The notes beneath the pieces were generated by a model. The model did not search any database and had not been told where the DNA came from. It saw nothing but the letters and a program-made list of their open reading frames with translations. DNA of 40,749 nt, from assembly GCA_017482565.1 (NCBI GenBank), contig JAFUMO010000028.1, positions 1 to 40,749 of the forward strand, written 5' to 3'. Positions 24,152 through 32,888 of this stretch are shown here, one piece after another. The position numbers were made by a program, and so were the translations under genes. The stretch is from Bacteroidales bacterium (GTDB taxonomy: Bacteria > Bacteroidota > Bacteroidia > Bacteroidales > UBA932). Positions within the stretch are counted from its first letter, which is position 1. Each line of letters starts with the position of its first letter.

Positions 24152-25429
24152 ATGAAAAACAAGAACTGGTTTGCACTCACACCGCTGGCTGTGTTCCTGG
24201 CGGTATATCTGGCTTCTTCACTCATTGCAGGAGATTTCTATAAGGTACCCATTGCCGCAGCGTTCCTTGTGGCTTCCGTGTATGCACTTGCCTTGTGCAT
24301 AAAGGGGAAGGTGGAGGAGCGCATTACTGTCTTCTCCCAGGGGGCTGGGCACAAGAATGTCCTGCTTATGATCTGGATCTTCATCCTGGCTGGAGCATTT
24401 GCAGCCACAGCCAAGGAGATTGGGGCAATTGATGCTACTGTAAACATAACCCTGCAGTTGCTGCCGGGGAAACTGCTCTTTGCAGGACTGTTCCTGGCCT
24501 CATGCTTCATCTCAATGGCAGTAGGGACCAGCGTAGGTACAGTTGTGGCACTTGTTCCTGTGGCCACAGGTATTGCAGCGGAAACGGGAATATCCACGGC
24601 ATTCATTGTTGGGATAGTGGTTGGGGGCTCCTTCTTTGGAGACAACCTCTCATTCATTTCAGACACTACCATTGCCGCAACCCGTACACAGGGGTGCTCC
24701 ATGGCAGACAAGTTCAAGGCAAACATACTCATTGCCGCACCTGCCGCCGCTGCTGTTGCAGTCTGGTACATTTTCAAGGGGATGTCGGTAGATTTCACCC
24801 CTGCTGCAGAGAGTGTGAACCTTGTCCTGCTGGTCCCTTATCTGCTGGTCATCGGGATGGCCATTGCAGGTATAAATGTAGTGCTGGTACTGGTTGCGGG
24901 AATCCTTGCCAATGCTGCCATGGGGCTTGCGATAGGGAATATAACATGGATTTCCTGGCTGGGACATGTCGGAAACGGCATTGCAGGGATGGGAGACCTT
25001 ATAATTGTAACAATGCTGGCAGGCGGCATGCTGGAGGTGATAAGGGCCGCAGGGGGGCTGGATTTCCTCATAGAGAAAATGACAAGCCGCATAAACGGGA
25101 AAAGGGGCGCAGAGCTAAGCATTGCAGCACTCGTTTCCCTTGCCAACCTATGTACTGCCAACAATACAATTGCAATCATAACGACAGGTGGTATTGCCAA
25201 GGACATCTCCAACAGATACAGGCTTGACCCACGCAAATGCGCCAGTATCCTGGACACCTTCTCCTGCTTTGTGCAGGGAATCATCCCTTACGGCGCCCAG
25301 ATGCTCATGGCCAGCGGCCTGGCCGGCATCTCCGCCATCTCAATACTGGGGCATCTGTATTATCCGTTTGCCTTGGGAATTGTTGCACTGCTGGCAATAA
25401 TCTTCAGGTTCCCAAGAAGGATGTCATGA
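24152..25429 (+). CDS. nhaC: Na+/H+ antiporter, NhaC family
   Basis: A 425-residue, roughly 11- to 12-helix inner-membrane protein. NhaC family motifs include FISMAVGTSVGTVVALVPVA, GGSFFGDNLSFISDTTIAA (with the conserved GDN and SDTT that carry ion-binding acidic residues) and the late CTANNTIAIITTG. It exchanges sodium for protons. Some NhaC relatives exchange carboxylates such as malate for lactate, so this is a family call. It stands alone between the inverted-repeat element and a terminator. Confidence 0.87.
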   Translation: MKNKNWFALTPLAVFLAVYLASSLIAGDFYKVPIAAAFLVASVYALALCIKGKVEERITVFSQGAGHKNVLLMIWIFILAGAFAATAKEIGAIDATVNITLQLLPGKLLFAGLFLASCFISMAVGTSVGTVVALVPVATGIAAETGISTAFIVGIVVGGSFFGDNLSFISDTTIAATRTQGCSMADKFKANILIAAPAAAAVAVWYIFKGMSVDFTPAAESVNLVLLVPYLLVIGMAIAGINVVLVLVAGILANAAMGLAIGNITWISWLGHVGNGIAGMGDLIIVTMLAGGMLEVIRAAGGLDFLIEKMTSRINGKRGAELSIAALVSLANLCTANNTIAIITTGGIAKDISNRYRLDPRKCASILDTFSCFVQGIIPYGAQMLMASGLAGISAISILGHLYYPFALGIVALLAIIFRFPRRMS

Positions 25430-25442
25430 TTCCAGGAAACTG

Positions 25443-25481
25443 AAAAAACCGTACAAGGCCCAAGGCTTCTACGGTTTTTTT
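25443..25481 (+). terminator. terminator after nhaC, possibly used from both sides
   Basis: AAAAAACCGTA (25443-25453) pairs with TACGGTTTTTT (25470-25480), with further pairing inside (AAG, CC against GG, CTT). The symmetrical A- and T-runs let it end both nhaC and the convergent tRNA-Arg transcript. Confidence 0.75.
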
Positions 25482-25488
25482 ACATGTG

Positions 25489-25560
25489 TGACCCCGGGCG
25501 GAATCGAACCGCCACCCTGAGAACCGGAATCTCATATTCTATCCTTTAAACTACAGGGCC
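25489..25560 (-). tRNA. tRNA-Arg (CCG)
   Basis: A 72-base minus-strand cloverleaf. The acceptor is GGCCCTG/CGGGGTC with wobble pairs, the anticodon stem TGAGA/TCTCA encloses loop TTCCGGT (anticodon CCG), and the T arm is GGCGG/CCGCC. The discriminator is A (25489). The D stem is weak, GTTT/GAAT. Confidence 0.92.
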
Positions 25561-25619
25561 CATTTCCCGACTGAGGGTACTCCCGGGCCATCAGCCATAA
25601 CGGGAACCTCTCGGGAAAG

Positions 25620-25627
25620 CAAAAGTA
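25620..25627 (-). promoter_or_regulatory. -7 box of tRNA-Arg
   Basis: TACTTTTG on the minus strand matches TAnnTTTG. The transcript would begin near 25613, about 53 bases before the mature tRNA. Confidence 0.45.
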
Positions 25628-25640
25628 CGAAAAAAATACA

Positions 25641-25648
25641 TATCTTTG
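25641..25648 (+). promoter_or_regulatory. -7 box of fabD
   Basis: TATCTTTG matches TAnnTTTG, placing the fabD start of transcription near 25655 and the leader at about 30 bases. Confidence 0.5.
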
Positions 25649-25684
25649 CCACACGAAAAAATCTAAAACCACAATTTATTGATT

Positions 25685-26560
25685 ATGAAAGCATACGTTT
25701 TTCCAGGCCAAGGCTCACAGTTTACCGGAATGGGACAGGAGCTTTACAACAGCAACCCTGTTGCCAAAGAGATGTTTGAGAAAGCTAATGAGATTCTTGG
25801 CTTCAGAATTACCGATATAATGTTCAATGGGACAACAGAGGAGCTGAAACAGACAAAGGTTACACAGCCTGCCGTTTTCCTCCACTCGGTTATCCTGGCA
25901 AAATGCCTTCCTGACTTCAAGCCTGAGATGGTTGCAGGACACTCTCTGGGCGAATTCTCAGCCCTTGTTGCAGCAGGCGCAATGAGCTTTGAGGACGGAC
26001 TTGTCCTTGTTTCAAAACGTGCAATGGCCATGCAGAAGGCATGCGAGCTGAAGCCTTCAACAATGGCAGCAGTGCTTGCGCTGGATGCAAAGACAATTGA
26101 GGATGTTTGTGCGGCTACCGAGGGTATTGTTGTAGCTGCAAACTATAACTGTAACGGCCAGATAGTTATTTCAGGCGAGGTTGAGGCTGTTGAGAAGGCT
26201 TGCGTGGCACTCAAGGCAGCAGGTGCAAAGAGGGCTCTGGTACTCCCGGTAGGCGGTGCGTTCCACTCTCCGCTCATGGACCCCGCAAGAGTTGAGCTGG
26301 CTGAGGCAATTGAGAAGACAAATTTTGTTGCACCAATCTGCCCTGTATACCAGAATGTTGATGCAAAACCCCACACAGACCCTGCCGAGATAAAGGCAAA
26401 CCTCCTTGTACAGCTCACTGCACCGGTAAGATGGACCCAGTCTGTTGAGAACATGGTGGCAGACGGGGCAACCGGCTTCACCGAGGTTGGCCCGGGCTCT
26501 GTACTCCAGGGACTCATCAACAAGATTGCTAAAGGCGTAGAGGTTGAGGGGATCCAATAA
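25685..26560 (+). CDS. fabD: malonyl-CoA:acyl carrier protein transacylase
   Basis: A 291-residue enzyme that loads malonyl groups onto acyl carrier protein for fatty acid synthesis. It begins MKAYVFPGQGSQFTGMG, as the family does. The nucleophile is S87 in GHSLGE, and the partner histidine is H194 in GGAFHSPLMDP. A Q-rich oxyanion segment is present near the start. The ATG at 25685 is chosen over an in-frame TTG six bases upstream because the MKAYVFPGQGSQ start is typical. It is monocistronic here, with its own promoter and terminator, rather than in the usual fab cluster. Confidence 0.96.
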   Translation: MKAYVFPGQGSQFTGMGQELYNSNPVAKEMFEKANEILGFRITDIMFNGTTEELKQTKVTQPAVFLHSVILAKCLPDFKPEMVAGHSLGEFSALVAAGAMSFEDGLVLVSKRAMAMQKACELKPSTMAAVLALDAKTIEDVCAATEGIVVAANYNCNGQIVISGEVEAVEKACVALKAAGAKRALVLPVGGAFHSPLMDPARVELAEAIEKTNFVAPICPVYQNVDAKPHTDPAEIKANLLVQLTAPVRWTQSVENMVADGATGFTEVGPGSVLQGLINKIAKGVEVEGIQ

Positions 26561-26597
26561 TTCCTCTCCCGACAACCCTTTAACTGCACTACAGAAC

Positions 26598-26640
26598 AGA
26601 GGAGAAGAAGTTTTCAAGACTTCTTCTCTTCTTGCTTTTC
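26598..26640 (+). terminator. terminator of fabD
   Basis: A 14-bp stem, 26598-26611 with 26619-26632 (one G-U pair), has a 7-base loop and a T-rich tail TGCTTTTC. Confidence 0.75.
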
Positions 26641-26692
26641 ATGTAGCGTAAATATATTTTCCAATTCACTTCTCAAATTGGATTTTATTTAG

Positions 26693-26700
26693 TACTTTTG
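26693..26700 (+). promoter_or_regulatory. -7 box of the PFOR gene
   Basis: TACTTTTG matches TAnnTTTG. It starts a leader of about 50 bases before the ATG at 26757. The -33 is poor. Confidence 0.5.
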
Positions 26701-26756
26701 ACCGATTTTTCGAATATTATATTCAACTAATTTATACAATATCTAATTCTGTAAAT

Positions 26757-29700
26757 ATGGCTAAAGAGAAACAATTTATTACCTGCGACGGTAATTATGC
26801 TGCGGCACACGTGGCATACATGTTCAGCGAGTTGGCAGCCATCTACCCTATCACCCCTTCTTCTACAATGGCGGAGCTGGTGGACGAGTGGTCAGCTTTT
26901 GGCAAAAAGAACATTTTTGGCGAGCCTGTAAAGGTTGTTGAGATGCAGAGTGAGGGTGGTGCTGCAGGTGCAGTACATGGTTCTTTGCAAGCTGGTGTTC
27001 TTACTTCAACATTCACTGCTTCGCAGGGATTGTTACTTATGATTCCTAACATGTACAAAATTGCAGGAGAGCTTCTCCCTACAGTTTTCCATGTTTCTGC
27101 AAGGGCCCTTGCTTCACACGCCCTCTCTATCTTCGGAGACCATCAGGATGTGATGGCCGCAAGACAGACAGGTTTCGCATTCCTTGCTTCAGCAAGTGTT
27201 CAGGAGGCTATGGATATGGCAGCCGTAGCACACCTTGCTACAATCAAATCATCAGTTCCTTTCGTTCACTTCTTTGACGGTTTCCGTACTTCACACGAGA
27301 TCCAGAAGATTGAGGCTATTGACGCTGAGGACCTCAAGAAGATGGTGAGCACCAAGTCACTTGCAAAATTCCGTGCAAGAGGACTTAACCCTAACGCTCC
27401 TGTAACCAAAGGTACTGCACAGAACTCAGACGTATACTTCCAGAACAGGGAGGCATGTAACACCTACTATGAGGCTGTTCCTGATATCGTTGCAAGATAT
27501 ATGGGTGAGATTAGCGAGCTTACAGGCCGCCACTACCTTCCATTCGACTACTACGGTGCAGAGGATGCAGAGAACGTAATCATTGCAATGGGTTCTGTAA
27601 CCGAGACTACAAAAGAGGTAGTTGACCACCTTATGGCAAAAGGCAAGAGAGTTGGTGTTGTTACCGTAAGGCTTTACAGACCATTCTCTGCAAAATATTT
27701 CTTGAGGGCACTTCCTAAGAGCGTGAAGAAAATTGCTGTCCTCGACAGGACCAAGGAGCCGGGTGCAGTAGGCGAGCCTCTATACCTTGACATCAAGGGT
27801 ATGGTTGCCGAGCACGGCCTCAACATCAAGGTTGTTGGCGGAAGATACGGTCTTTCATCCAAAGACACTTCTCCTGCACAGATCCTTGCAGTTTACGAGA
27901 ACCTTGAGTCTAAGGAACCTAAAAATGACTTCACTATCGGTATCGTTGATGACGTTACCTTCAAATCACTTCCACAGCAGGAGGAGATCAGCTTGGCCAA
28001 AGCCGGTACTGCAGAGCTCAAGTTCTACGGTTTGGGTTCAGACGGTACTGTAGGTGCAAACAAGAATACCATCAAGATTATCGGTGAGAATACAGACAAA
28101 TACTGCCAGGCATACTTTGACTACGATTCAAAGAAATCAGGCGGTTTCACATGTTCACACTTGAGGTTCGGTGATGCTCCTATCACTTCACCATACCTTG
28201 TATCAACTCCTGACTTCGTAGCCTGCCACGTTCCTTCATACCTTGGCAAATACGACGTCTTGAGGGGCATCAAGAAGAATGGTACATTGCTGCTCAACAG
28301 CTTGTGGGACACTGAGGAAACCTTGAAGAGGATTCCAGACCACGTTAAGGCTGAGATTGCACACAAGAGCATCAACCTCTACATCATCAATGCCACCAAG
28401 ATTGCTGAGGAGATTGGTTTGGGCAACAGGACCAACACTATCCTCCAGTCTGCATTCTTCAAGATTTCAGAGATCATCCCTTACGAGCTTGCCGTTAAGG
28501 CCATGAAGAAGGCTATTGACAAGAGCTACGGCAAGAAGGGTGAGAACATCGTCAACATGAACTACGCAGCTGTTGACAGGGGTTCTGAGTATGTGAAAGT
28601 TGACATCCCTTACGACTGGAACAACATTTCAAGAAGCAAGTTCGTTCCTGATTCATTCAAGAGGATGGCTCCTGAGTGGGTTAAGAACGTTGCTGACGTT
28701 GTAAACGCACAGTGCGGCAATGACCTTCCTGTAAGCGCATTCAAAGATATGGCTGACGGCGTTATCCCTGCAGGTACTGCAGCCTACGAGAAACGCGGCA
28801 TCGCTACCCATATCCCTGAGTGGAACGCTGAGAATTGTATCCAGTGTAACCAGTGTTCATTCGTTTGTCCTCACGCTGCAATCCGTCCGTTCCTCATGAA
28901 CGAGGAGGAGGCTGCAAAAGCTCCAGCTGCCATCAAGAGGGTAAAAGGAAACGGTCCTTTGAAAGAGTACTACTTCACAATGCAGGTTGACCCTGCTGAC
29001 TGTACAGGTTGCGGCAACTGTGCTGACGTATGTCCTGCCAAGACCAAGGCTCTCGTTATGCAGCCGGCTGCAACTCAGGATGCCGAGCAGGCTAACTTTG
29101 ATTACTTGCATTCACATGTAGGTTACAAGGATGATGTTGTTGCTAAAGAGCAGAACGTTAAGAATTCACAGTTTGCACAGCCATTGTTTGAGTTCTCAGG
29201 AGCTTGTGCAGGTTGCGGTGAGACTCCATATATCAAGGCTATCACCCAGTTGTTCGGTGACAGGATGATGGTTGCAAATGCTACAGGTTGTTCATCAATC
29301 TACTCAGGTTCATTCCCTGCATCTCCTTACTGCAAGGACAAGAACGGCAGAGGTCCGGCTTGGGCAAACTCATTGTTCGAGGATAACGCCGAGTTCGGTC
29401 TTGGTATGAGAGTAGGTTCTGAGAGACTCCGTGAGACTGCTGCAAACCTTATGGTTCAGGGTATGGAGTGCGACTGCTGCAGCGCAGAGATGAAAGCTTT
29501 GTTCGCTGAGTGGTTAAGCAAGAAAGATGACGTTAAGGCTTGCAAGGAGATTGCAGAGAAGCTTGTTCCTATGGTAGAGGCTTGCAGCTGCGATATCTGC
29601 AAACAGTTGGCTCAGTACAAGGATGTATTGGTTCCAAGAAGCCAGTGGATCTTTGGAGGTGACGGCTGGGGTTACGATATAGGATACGGCGGACTCGACC

Positions 29701-30293
29701 ACGTACTTGCTTCAGGCGAGAATGTAAACGTAATGGTAGTTGATACTGAGGTTTACTCTAACACTGGCGGACAGTCATCCAAATCAACTCCTGCAGGTGC
29801 TGTTGCAAAATTTGCCACTTCAGGTAAGAAGATCCGTAAGAAAGACCTTGGTATGATGGCTATGAGCTACGGTTATGTATATGTTGCACAGGTTGCAATG
29901 GGTGCTAACCAGGCTCAGTTCCTCAACGCTATCAAAGAGGCAGAGGCTCATGACGGTCCATCACTCATCATTGCTTACGCTCCTTGTATCAACCATGGTT
30001 TGAAAGCCGGTATGGGCAAGAGCCAGAGAGAGGAGAAATTGGCAGTAGAGTGCGGTTACTGGCATCTTTACAGATTCAACCCTGCACTTGAGGCTGAGGG
30101 CAAGAATCCGTTCACTTTGGACAGCAAAGAGCCAGACTGGAGCAAGTTCCAGGACTTCATCAAGGGTGAGGTACGCTACGCTTCATTGATGAAGAGCTTC
30201 CCAGCTGAGGCCGGTGAGTTGTTCGCCCTTACTGAGGAGTACGCAAAACTTCGTTTGGCTTCTTACAAGCGTTTGGCAGGCCAGGCTGAGTAA
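26757..30293 (+). CDS. nifJ: pyruvate:ferredoxin (flavodoxin) oxidoreductase
   Basis: A 1178-residue single-chain PFOR that oxidises pyruvate to acetyl-CoA and CO2, reducing ferredoxin or flavodoxin. Domain order is complete. The pyrimidine-binding domain begins TCDGNYAAAHVAYMFSE, with YPITPSS. A gamma-like domain and a CoA-binding region follow. The ferredoxin part has two 4Fe-4S motifs, C694/697/700/704 (CIQCNQCSFVCP) and C749/752/755/759 (CTGCGNCADVCP). The C-terminal TPP domain has C817 and C820 (ACAGCGETPY), GDGWGYDIGYGG and the Mg-TPP signature NTGGQSS. Length is normal. It is monocistronic and uses a highly biased codon set, which suggests strong expression as a main route of acetyl-CoA formation. 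Confidence 0.98.
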   Translation: MAKEKQFITCDGNYAAAHVAYMFSELAAIYPITPSSTMAELVDEWSAFGKKNIFGEPVKVVEMQSEGGAAGAVHGSLQAGVLTSTFTASQGLLLMIPNMYKIAGELLPTVFHVSARALASHALSIFGDHQDVMAARQTGFAFLASASVQEAMDMAAVAHLATIKSSVPFVHFFDGFRTSHEIQKIEAIDAEDLKKMVSTKSLAKFRARGLNPNAPVTKGTAQNSDVYFQNREACNTYYEAVPDIVARYMGEISELTGRHYLPFDYYGAEDAENVIIAMGSVTETTKEVVDHLMAKGKRVGVVTVRLYRPFSAKYFLRALPKSVKKIAVLDRTKEPGAVGEPLYLDIKGMVAEHGLNIKVVGGRYGLSSKDTSPAQILAVYENLESKEPKNDFTIGIVDDVTFKSLPQQEEISLAKAGTAELKFYGLGSDGTVGANKNTIKIIGENTDKYCQAYFDYDSKKSGGFTCSHLRFGDAPITSPYLVSTPDFVACHVPSYLGKYDVLRGIKKNGTLLLNSLWDTEETLKRIPDHVKAEIAHKSINLYIINATKIAEEIGLGNRTNTILQSAFFKISEIIPYELAVKAMKKAIDKSYGKKGENIVNMNYAAVDRGSEYVKVDIPYDWNNISRSKFVPDSFKRMAPEWVKNVADVVNAQCGNDLPVSAFKDMADGVIPAGTAAYEKRGIATHIPEWNAENCIQCNQCSFVCPHAAIRPFLMNEEEAAKAPAAIKRVKGNGPLKEYYFTMQVDPADCTGCGNCADVCPAKTKALVMQPAATQDAEQANFDYLHSHVGYKDDVVAKEQNVKNSQFAQPLFEFSGACAGCGETPYIKAITQLFGDRMMVANATGCSSIYSGSFPASPYCKDKNGRGPAWANSLFEDNAEFGLGMRVGSERLRETAANLMVQGMECDCCSAEMKALFAEWLSKKDDVKACKEIAEKLVPMVEACSCDICKQLAQYKDVLVPRSQWIFGGDGWGYDIGYGGLDHVLASGENVNVMVVDTEVYSNTGGQSSKSTPAGAVAKFATSGKKIRKKDLGMMAMSYGYVYVAQVAMGANQAQFLNAIKEAEAHDGPSLIIAYAPCINHGLKAGMGKSQREEKLAVECGYWHLYRFNPALEAEGKNPFTLDSKEPDWSKFQDFIKGEVRYASLMKSFPAEAGELFALTEEYAKLRLASYKRLAGQAE

Positions 30294-30307
30294 TCATCCT
30301 ACCTTAT

Positions 30308-30348
30308 ATATAAAAAGAGCAATCCATGATGGGTTGCTCTTTTTATAT
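30308..30348. terminator. bidirectional terminator between PFOR and ftcD
   Basis: A perfect 15-bp stem (30308-30322 with 30334-30348) contains A-runs on one side and T-runs on the other. It can end both convergent transcripts. Confidence 0.85.
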
Positions 30349-30358
30349 GTTCTGTAAT

Positions 30359-32068
30359 TTATCCAATTACAGCATTTACTACCTCCAGAATTTCTTTCTC
30401 CTTGGCATCTGTCAGGGTTGCGATTTCTGCAGCTTCTGCAAGGATGGCATCTGCAATGGTGCGGTCCTTAATGCCGGCAGCATTTATCTTCACATTCAGG
30501 TATGCCCCCTGTACAGCGGTACGAATACTCAAAGCACCTACACCGGCATCTGAAACTGAGTTGGGATTGCCTTCCTTGGCCATTGCTTCAATGAGCGGGA
30601 ATGCGCTGCATGCAGCCTTCATTGTCCTGAGAGGGACCTGGGTTGCATATATTGTAGCCTCCTGAAGGGCAGCGCTTCTGGCAGCCTTCTCCTCAGGGGT
30701 ATCCTTAGGCATTCCAAAACAGGCCATAATCCTGTTGAATGCAGCAGTATCCTCATCCACAAGATAAAGAAGCTCAGAGACAATTGTCTGCCCCTGCTCA
30801 GCCCAATCAGAAAAGTATTTCCATTTGTCATCCCATCCCGGCTTGTGTCCCGACAGGTTTGCAACCATTGTTCCCAATGCCGCCCCCAAAGCTCCAGCAT
30901 ACGCGGAGATTGAGCCGCCGCCCGGTGCCGGAGACTCACTTGCCGTCTCAAGGGCAAATCCCCTGCAGGTGAAGTCCACCAGTTTCTTTGGAGCCCCTTC
31001 TGCAGCCGAGTCCTCAAGCATGTACTCTATGACCTTCTCCCTTGGATTGAAAGGCTTGAGGTCATCCAGCCCCATTGACTTTACTGCAATCTTGATTATC
31101 TCCTCCTCTGCGATTCCTGCAGAGCGCTGCTGTTTTGCCAGATAATATTTTCCTGCTTCTACAAGCACCTTCTTTGGGATAAGCCCCACTATCTCGGCCC
31201 CGGTAACCCTTATTCCTCGGGCATGGGCCTTTGCACATACCTCATCAAATGCCACATGTACAGGGGTGGTGGTGATGTTGGTAACGTTCATTGACACCTG
31301 TGCAATGCCGTACTCATCTATATACCATCCAATGGCCTTGCACCCCTTGAGGGTACCCGGCAACCATCTCTCCTCCCCGTTCTCATCCAGGAGCACCTTA
31401 CCGGTAAGCTTGCCCCCCTCACGCATCTTGCGCCCCTTCTCACGCACGTCAAATGCAATTGCATTTGCACGTCGGGTGGAGGTGGTATTCAGGTTGTAGT
31501 TTATTGCCACAAGAAAATCCCTTGCACCCACATTGGTTATACCTGTACGGGCAACCCTTTCATTAAACTCAGCGGGTCCGAAATCAGGTTTCCAGCACTC
31601 TTCCTGCAATTTCTTCTGTATCCCCTCATACTCACCTGTACGGCAGTATGCCAGATTGCGTCGCTCCTGGGTAAAAGCGGCCTCCTCGTAGCAATATACA
31701 GGGATGCCCAGCTCCTCTCCTATCCTTTTGGCCACTGTACGGGCATACTGCACACACTCCTCCATTGTAACGTTTGCTATCGGGATGAAAGGACATACAT
31801 CCGTTGCCCCGCTGCGCGGATGCTCTCCATGGTGCCCCCTCATGTCTATAAGATCGGCTGCCTTTTGGGTTGCGAGGAATGCTGCCTCCATTACAGGCTC
31901 AGGCTCACCCACAAAGGTTACAACCGTACGGTTAGTGGCAGCACCCGGATCCACATCCAGAAGCTTTACTCCGTCAACCGCCTCTATTACATCCGTAATC
32001 TGTCTTATGATTTCCATATTGCGCCCCTCGCTGAAGTTGGGGACGCACTCTATTATTTTCTTCTGCAT
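30359..32068 (-). CDS. ftcD: glutamate formimidoyltransferase / formiminotetrahydrofolate cyclodeaminase fusion
   Basis: A 569-residue bifunctional enzyme. The N-terminal half (about 1-325) is the formimidoyltransferase, with ECVPNFSEGRN, DVDPGAATNRTVVTFVG, MRGHHGEHPRSGATDVCPF and the conserved LGIPVYCYEEAA. The C-terminal half (about 370-569) is the cyclodeaminase, with SESPAPGGGSISAYAGALGAALG. Together they move the formimino group from formiminoglutamate to THF and release ammonia, giving 5,10-methenyl-THF. The ATG at 32068 is preferred to 32110 because it gives MQKKIIECVPNFSEGRN, as in the family, and comes one base after the MBL gene stop. It is last in the hut operon. Confidence 0.95.
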   Translation of the reverse strand: MQKKIIECVPNFSEGRNMEIIRQITDVIEAVDGVKLLDVDPGAATNRTVVTFVGEPEPVMEAAFLATQKAADLIDMRGHHGEHPRSGATDVCPFIPIANVTMEECVQYARTVAKRIGEELGIPVYCYEEAAFTQERRNLAYCRTGEYEGIQKKLQEECWKPDFGPAEFNERVARTGITNVGARDFLVAINYNLNTTSTRRANAIAFDVREKGRKMREGGKLTGKVLLDENGEERWLPGTLKGCKAIGWYIDEYGIAQVSMNVTNITTTPVHVAFDEVCAKAHARGIRVTGAEIVGLIPKKVLVEAGKYYLAKQQRSAGIAEEEIIKIAVKSMGLDDLKPFNPREKVIEYMLEDSAAEGAPKKLVDFTCRGFALETASESPAPGGGSISAYAGALGAALGTMVANLSGHKPGWDDKWKYFSDWAEQGQTIVSELLYLVDEDTAAFNRIMACFGMPKDTPEEKAARSAALQEATIYATQVPLRTMKAACSAFPLIEAMAKEGNPNSVSDAGVGALSIRTAVQGAYLNVKINAAGIKDRTIADAILAEAAEIATLTDAKEKEILEVVNAVIG

Positions 32069-32069
32069 A

Positions 32070-32867
32070 TTATTTCTGCTGTAAATCTGAACAATGTACA
32101 CCGTCAACATAAAGTCCTATACCCGGATTCAGTCCTTTGGACAGCTTCTTCCAGTCAATTTCAAAGTAATGGATAGGGAAGAGGTTCCTCGGCTTGAGCA
32201 TGTTTGCCGCCTCAATGAACTTCTCGTCTGAGAGGGTATAGGGAAGATTCTTTGGAAGGAACGCTATGTCTGCCCCCTTGCCGGCCTCCATTTCCGGGAT
32301 AAGCTCGGTATCTCCGGCAAAATATACCTTGAATCCGCCAAAGTTGAGGATATAGCCGTTGCCCTCACCCTTTATATGGAAAGGATGGCCGTTGTCCCTC
32401 TTCTGCTCAATGTTGTATGCAGGTGTGGCCTCAATCTCAACTCCACGGGCCTTGATCTTGTCTCCGTTCTGCATCACCGCAACTGAGCACAGCTTCAGGA
32501 CCGCAATGGATTTCTTCATGTTTTCAAGATTGGTGGAAGGGTCCACGTTAAGAGGGTTGTTGTCTATGTCAATCCTCATGCGCAGGAGGTCGTTGTCAAG
32601 ACATGTGCCAACACCTTTGCTCACCACAAATTTTGTATTTGGTGTTGCTATCTTCTTTATGGCCTCACAATCATAGTGGTCTGTATGGGCATGAGTAAGG
32701 AGGATAAGGTCTGCCTTCTTCATTCCGGTGAAATCGTAGGCATCATTGTAAGGATCCACGTATATGTGCATCCCTTCCCATTCCATGTGTACGGAACCGT
32801 GGCCGAGATGTGCCACATTGAGCAACCCCACAGGGGTATAGAAGGTGTTGTAACGTTTAGCTTCCAT
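32070..32867 (-). CDS. metallo-beta-lactamase-fold hydrolase, UlaG-like
   Basis: A 265-residue MBL-fold protein with the zinc motif THAHTDHYD (HxHxDH), a later FAGDTE aspartate and a terminal HYFEID histidine. It starts with a VAHLGHGSVHMEWEGMHIYV region resembling UlaG (L-ascorbate-6-phosphate lactonase) rather than lactamases. It is embedded between hutI and ftcD, one base before the ftcD start, so it is co-transcribed with histidine catabolism. No role in that pathway is established for this fold. Imidazolonepropionate, the HutI substrate, is unstable, and a repair or by-product hydrolase is possible but speculative. Confidence 0.85.
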   Translation of the reverse strand: MEAKRYNTFYTPVGLLNVAHLGHGSVHMEWEGMHIYVDPYNDAYDFTGMKKADLILLTHAHTDHYDCEAIKKIATPNTKFVVSKGVGTCLDNDLLRMRIDIDNNPLNVDPSTNLENMKKSIAVLKLCSVAVMQNGDKIKARGVEIEATPAYNIEQKRDNGHPFHIKGEGNGYILNFGGFKVYFAGDTELIPEMEAGKGADIAFLPKNLPYTLSDEKFIEAANMLKPRNLFPIHYFEIDWKKLSKGLNPGIGLYVDGVHCSDLQQK

Positions 32868-32888
32868 AGTGTATAGTGTTTTATGTGT

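Noticed and set aside
24502-25227. Plus-strand frame of 241 codons inside nhaC
   Set aside because: Its translation is extremely Cys/His/Arg-rich, as expected from an out-of-frame reading of a membrane protein gene.
22118-26580. The motif TCCCGACA shortly after two stop codons (near 22125 and 26568) and again at 36176
   Set aside because: It is too short and infrequent to be meaningful. The third case is part of a terminator stem.
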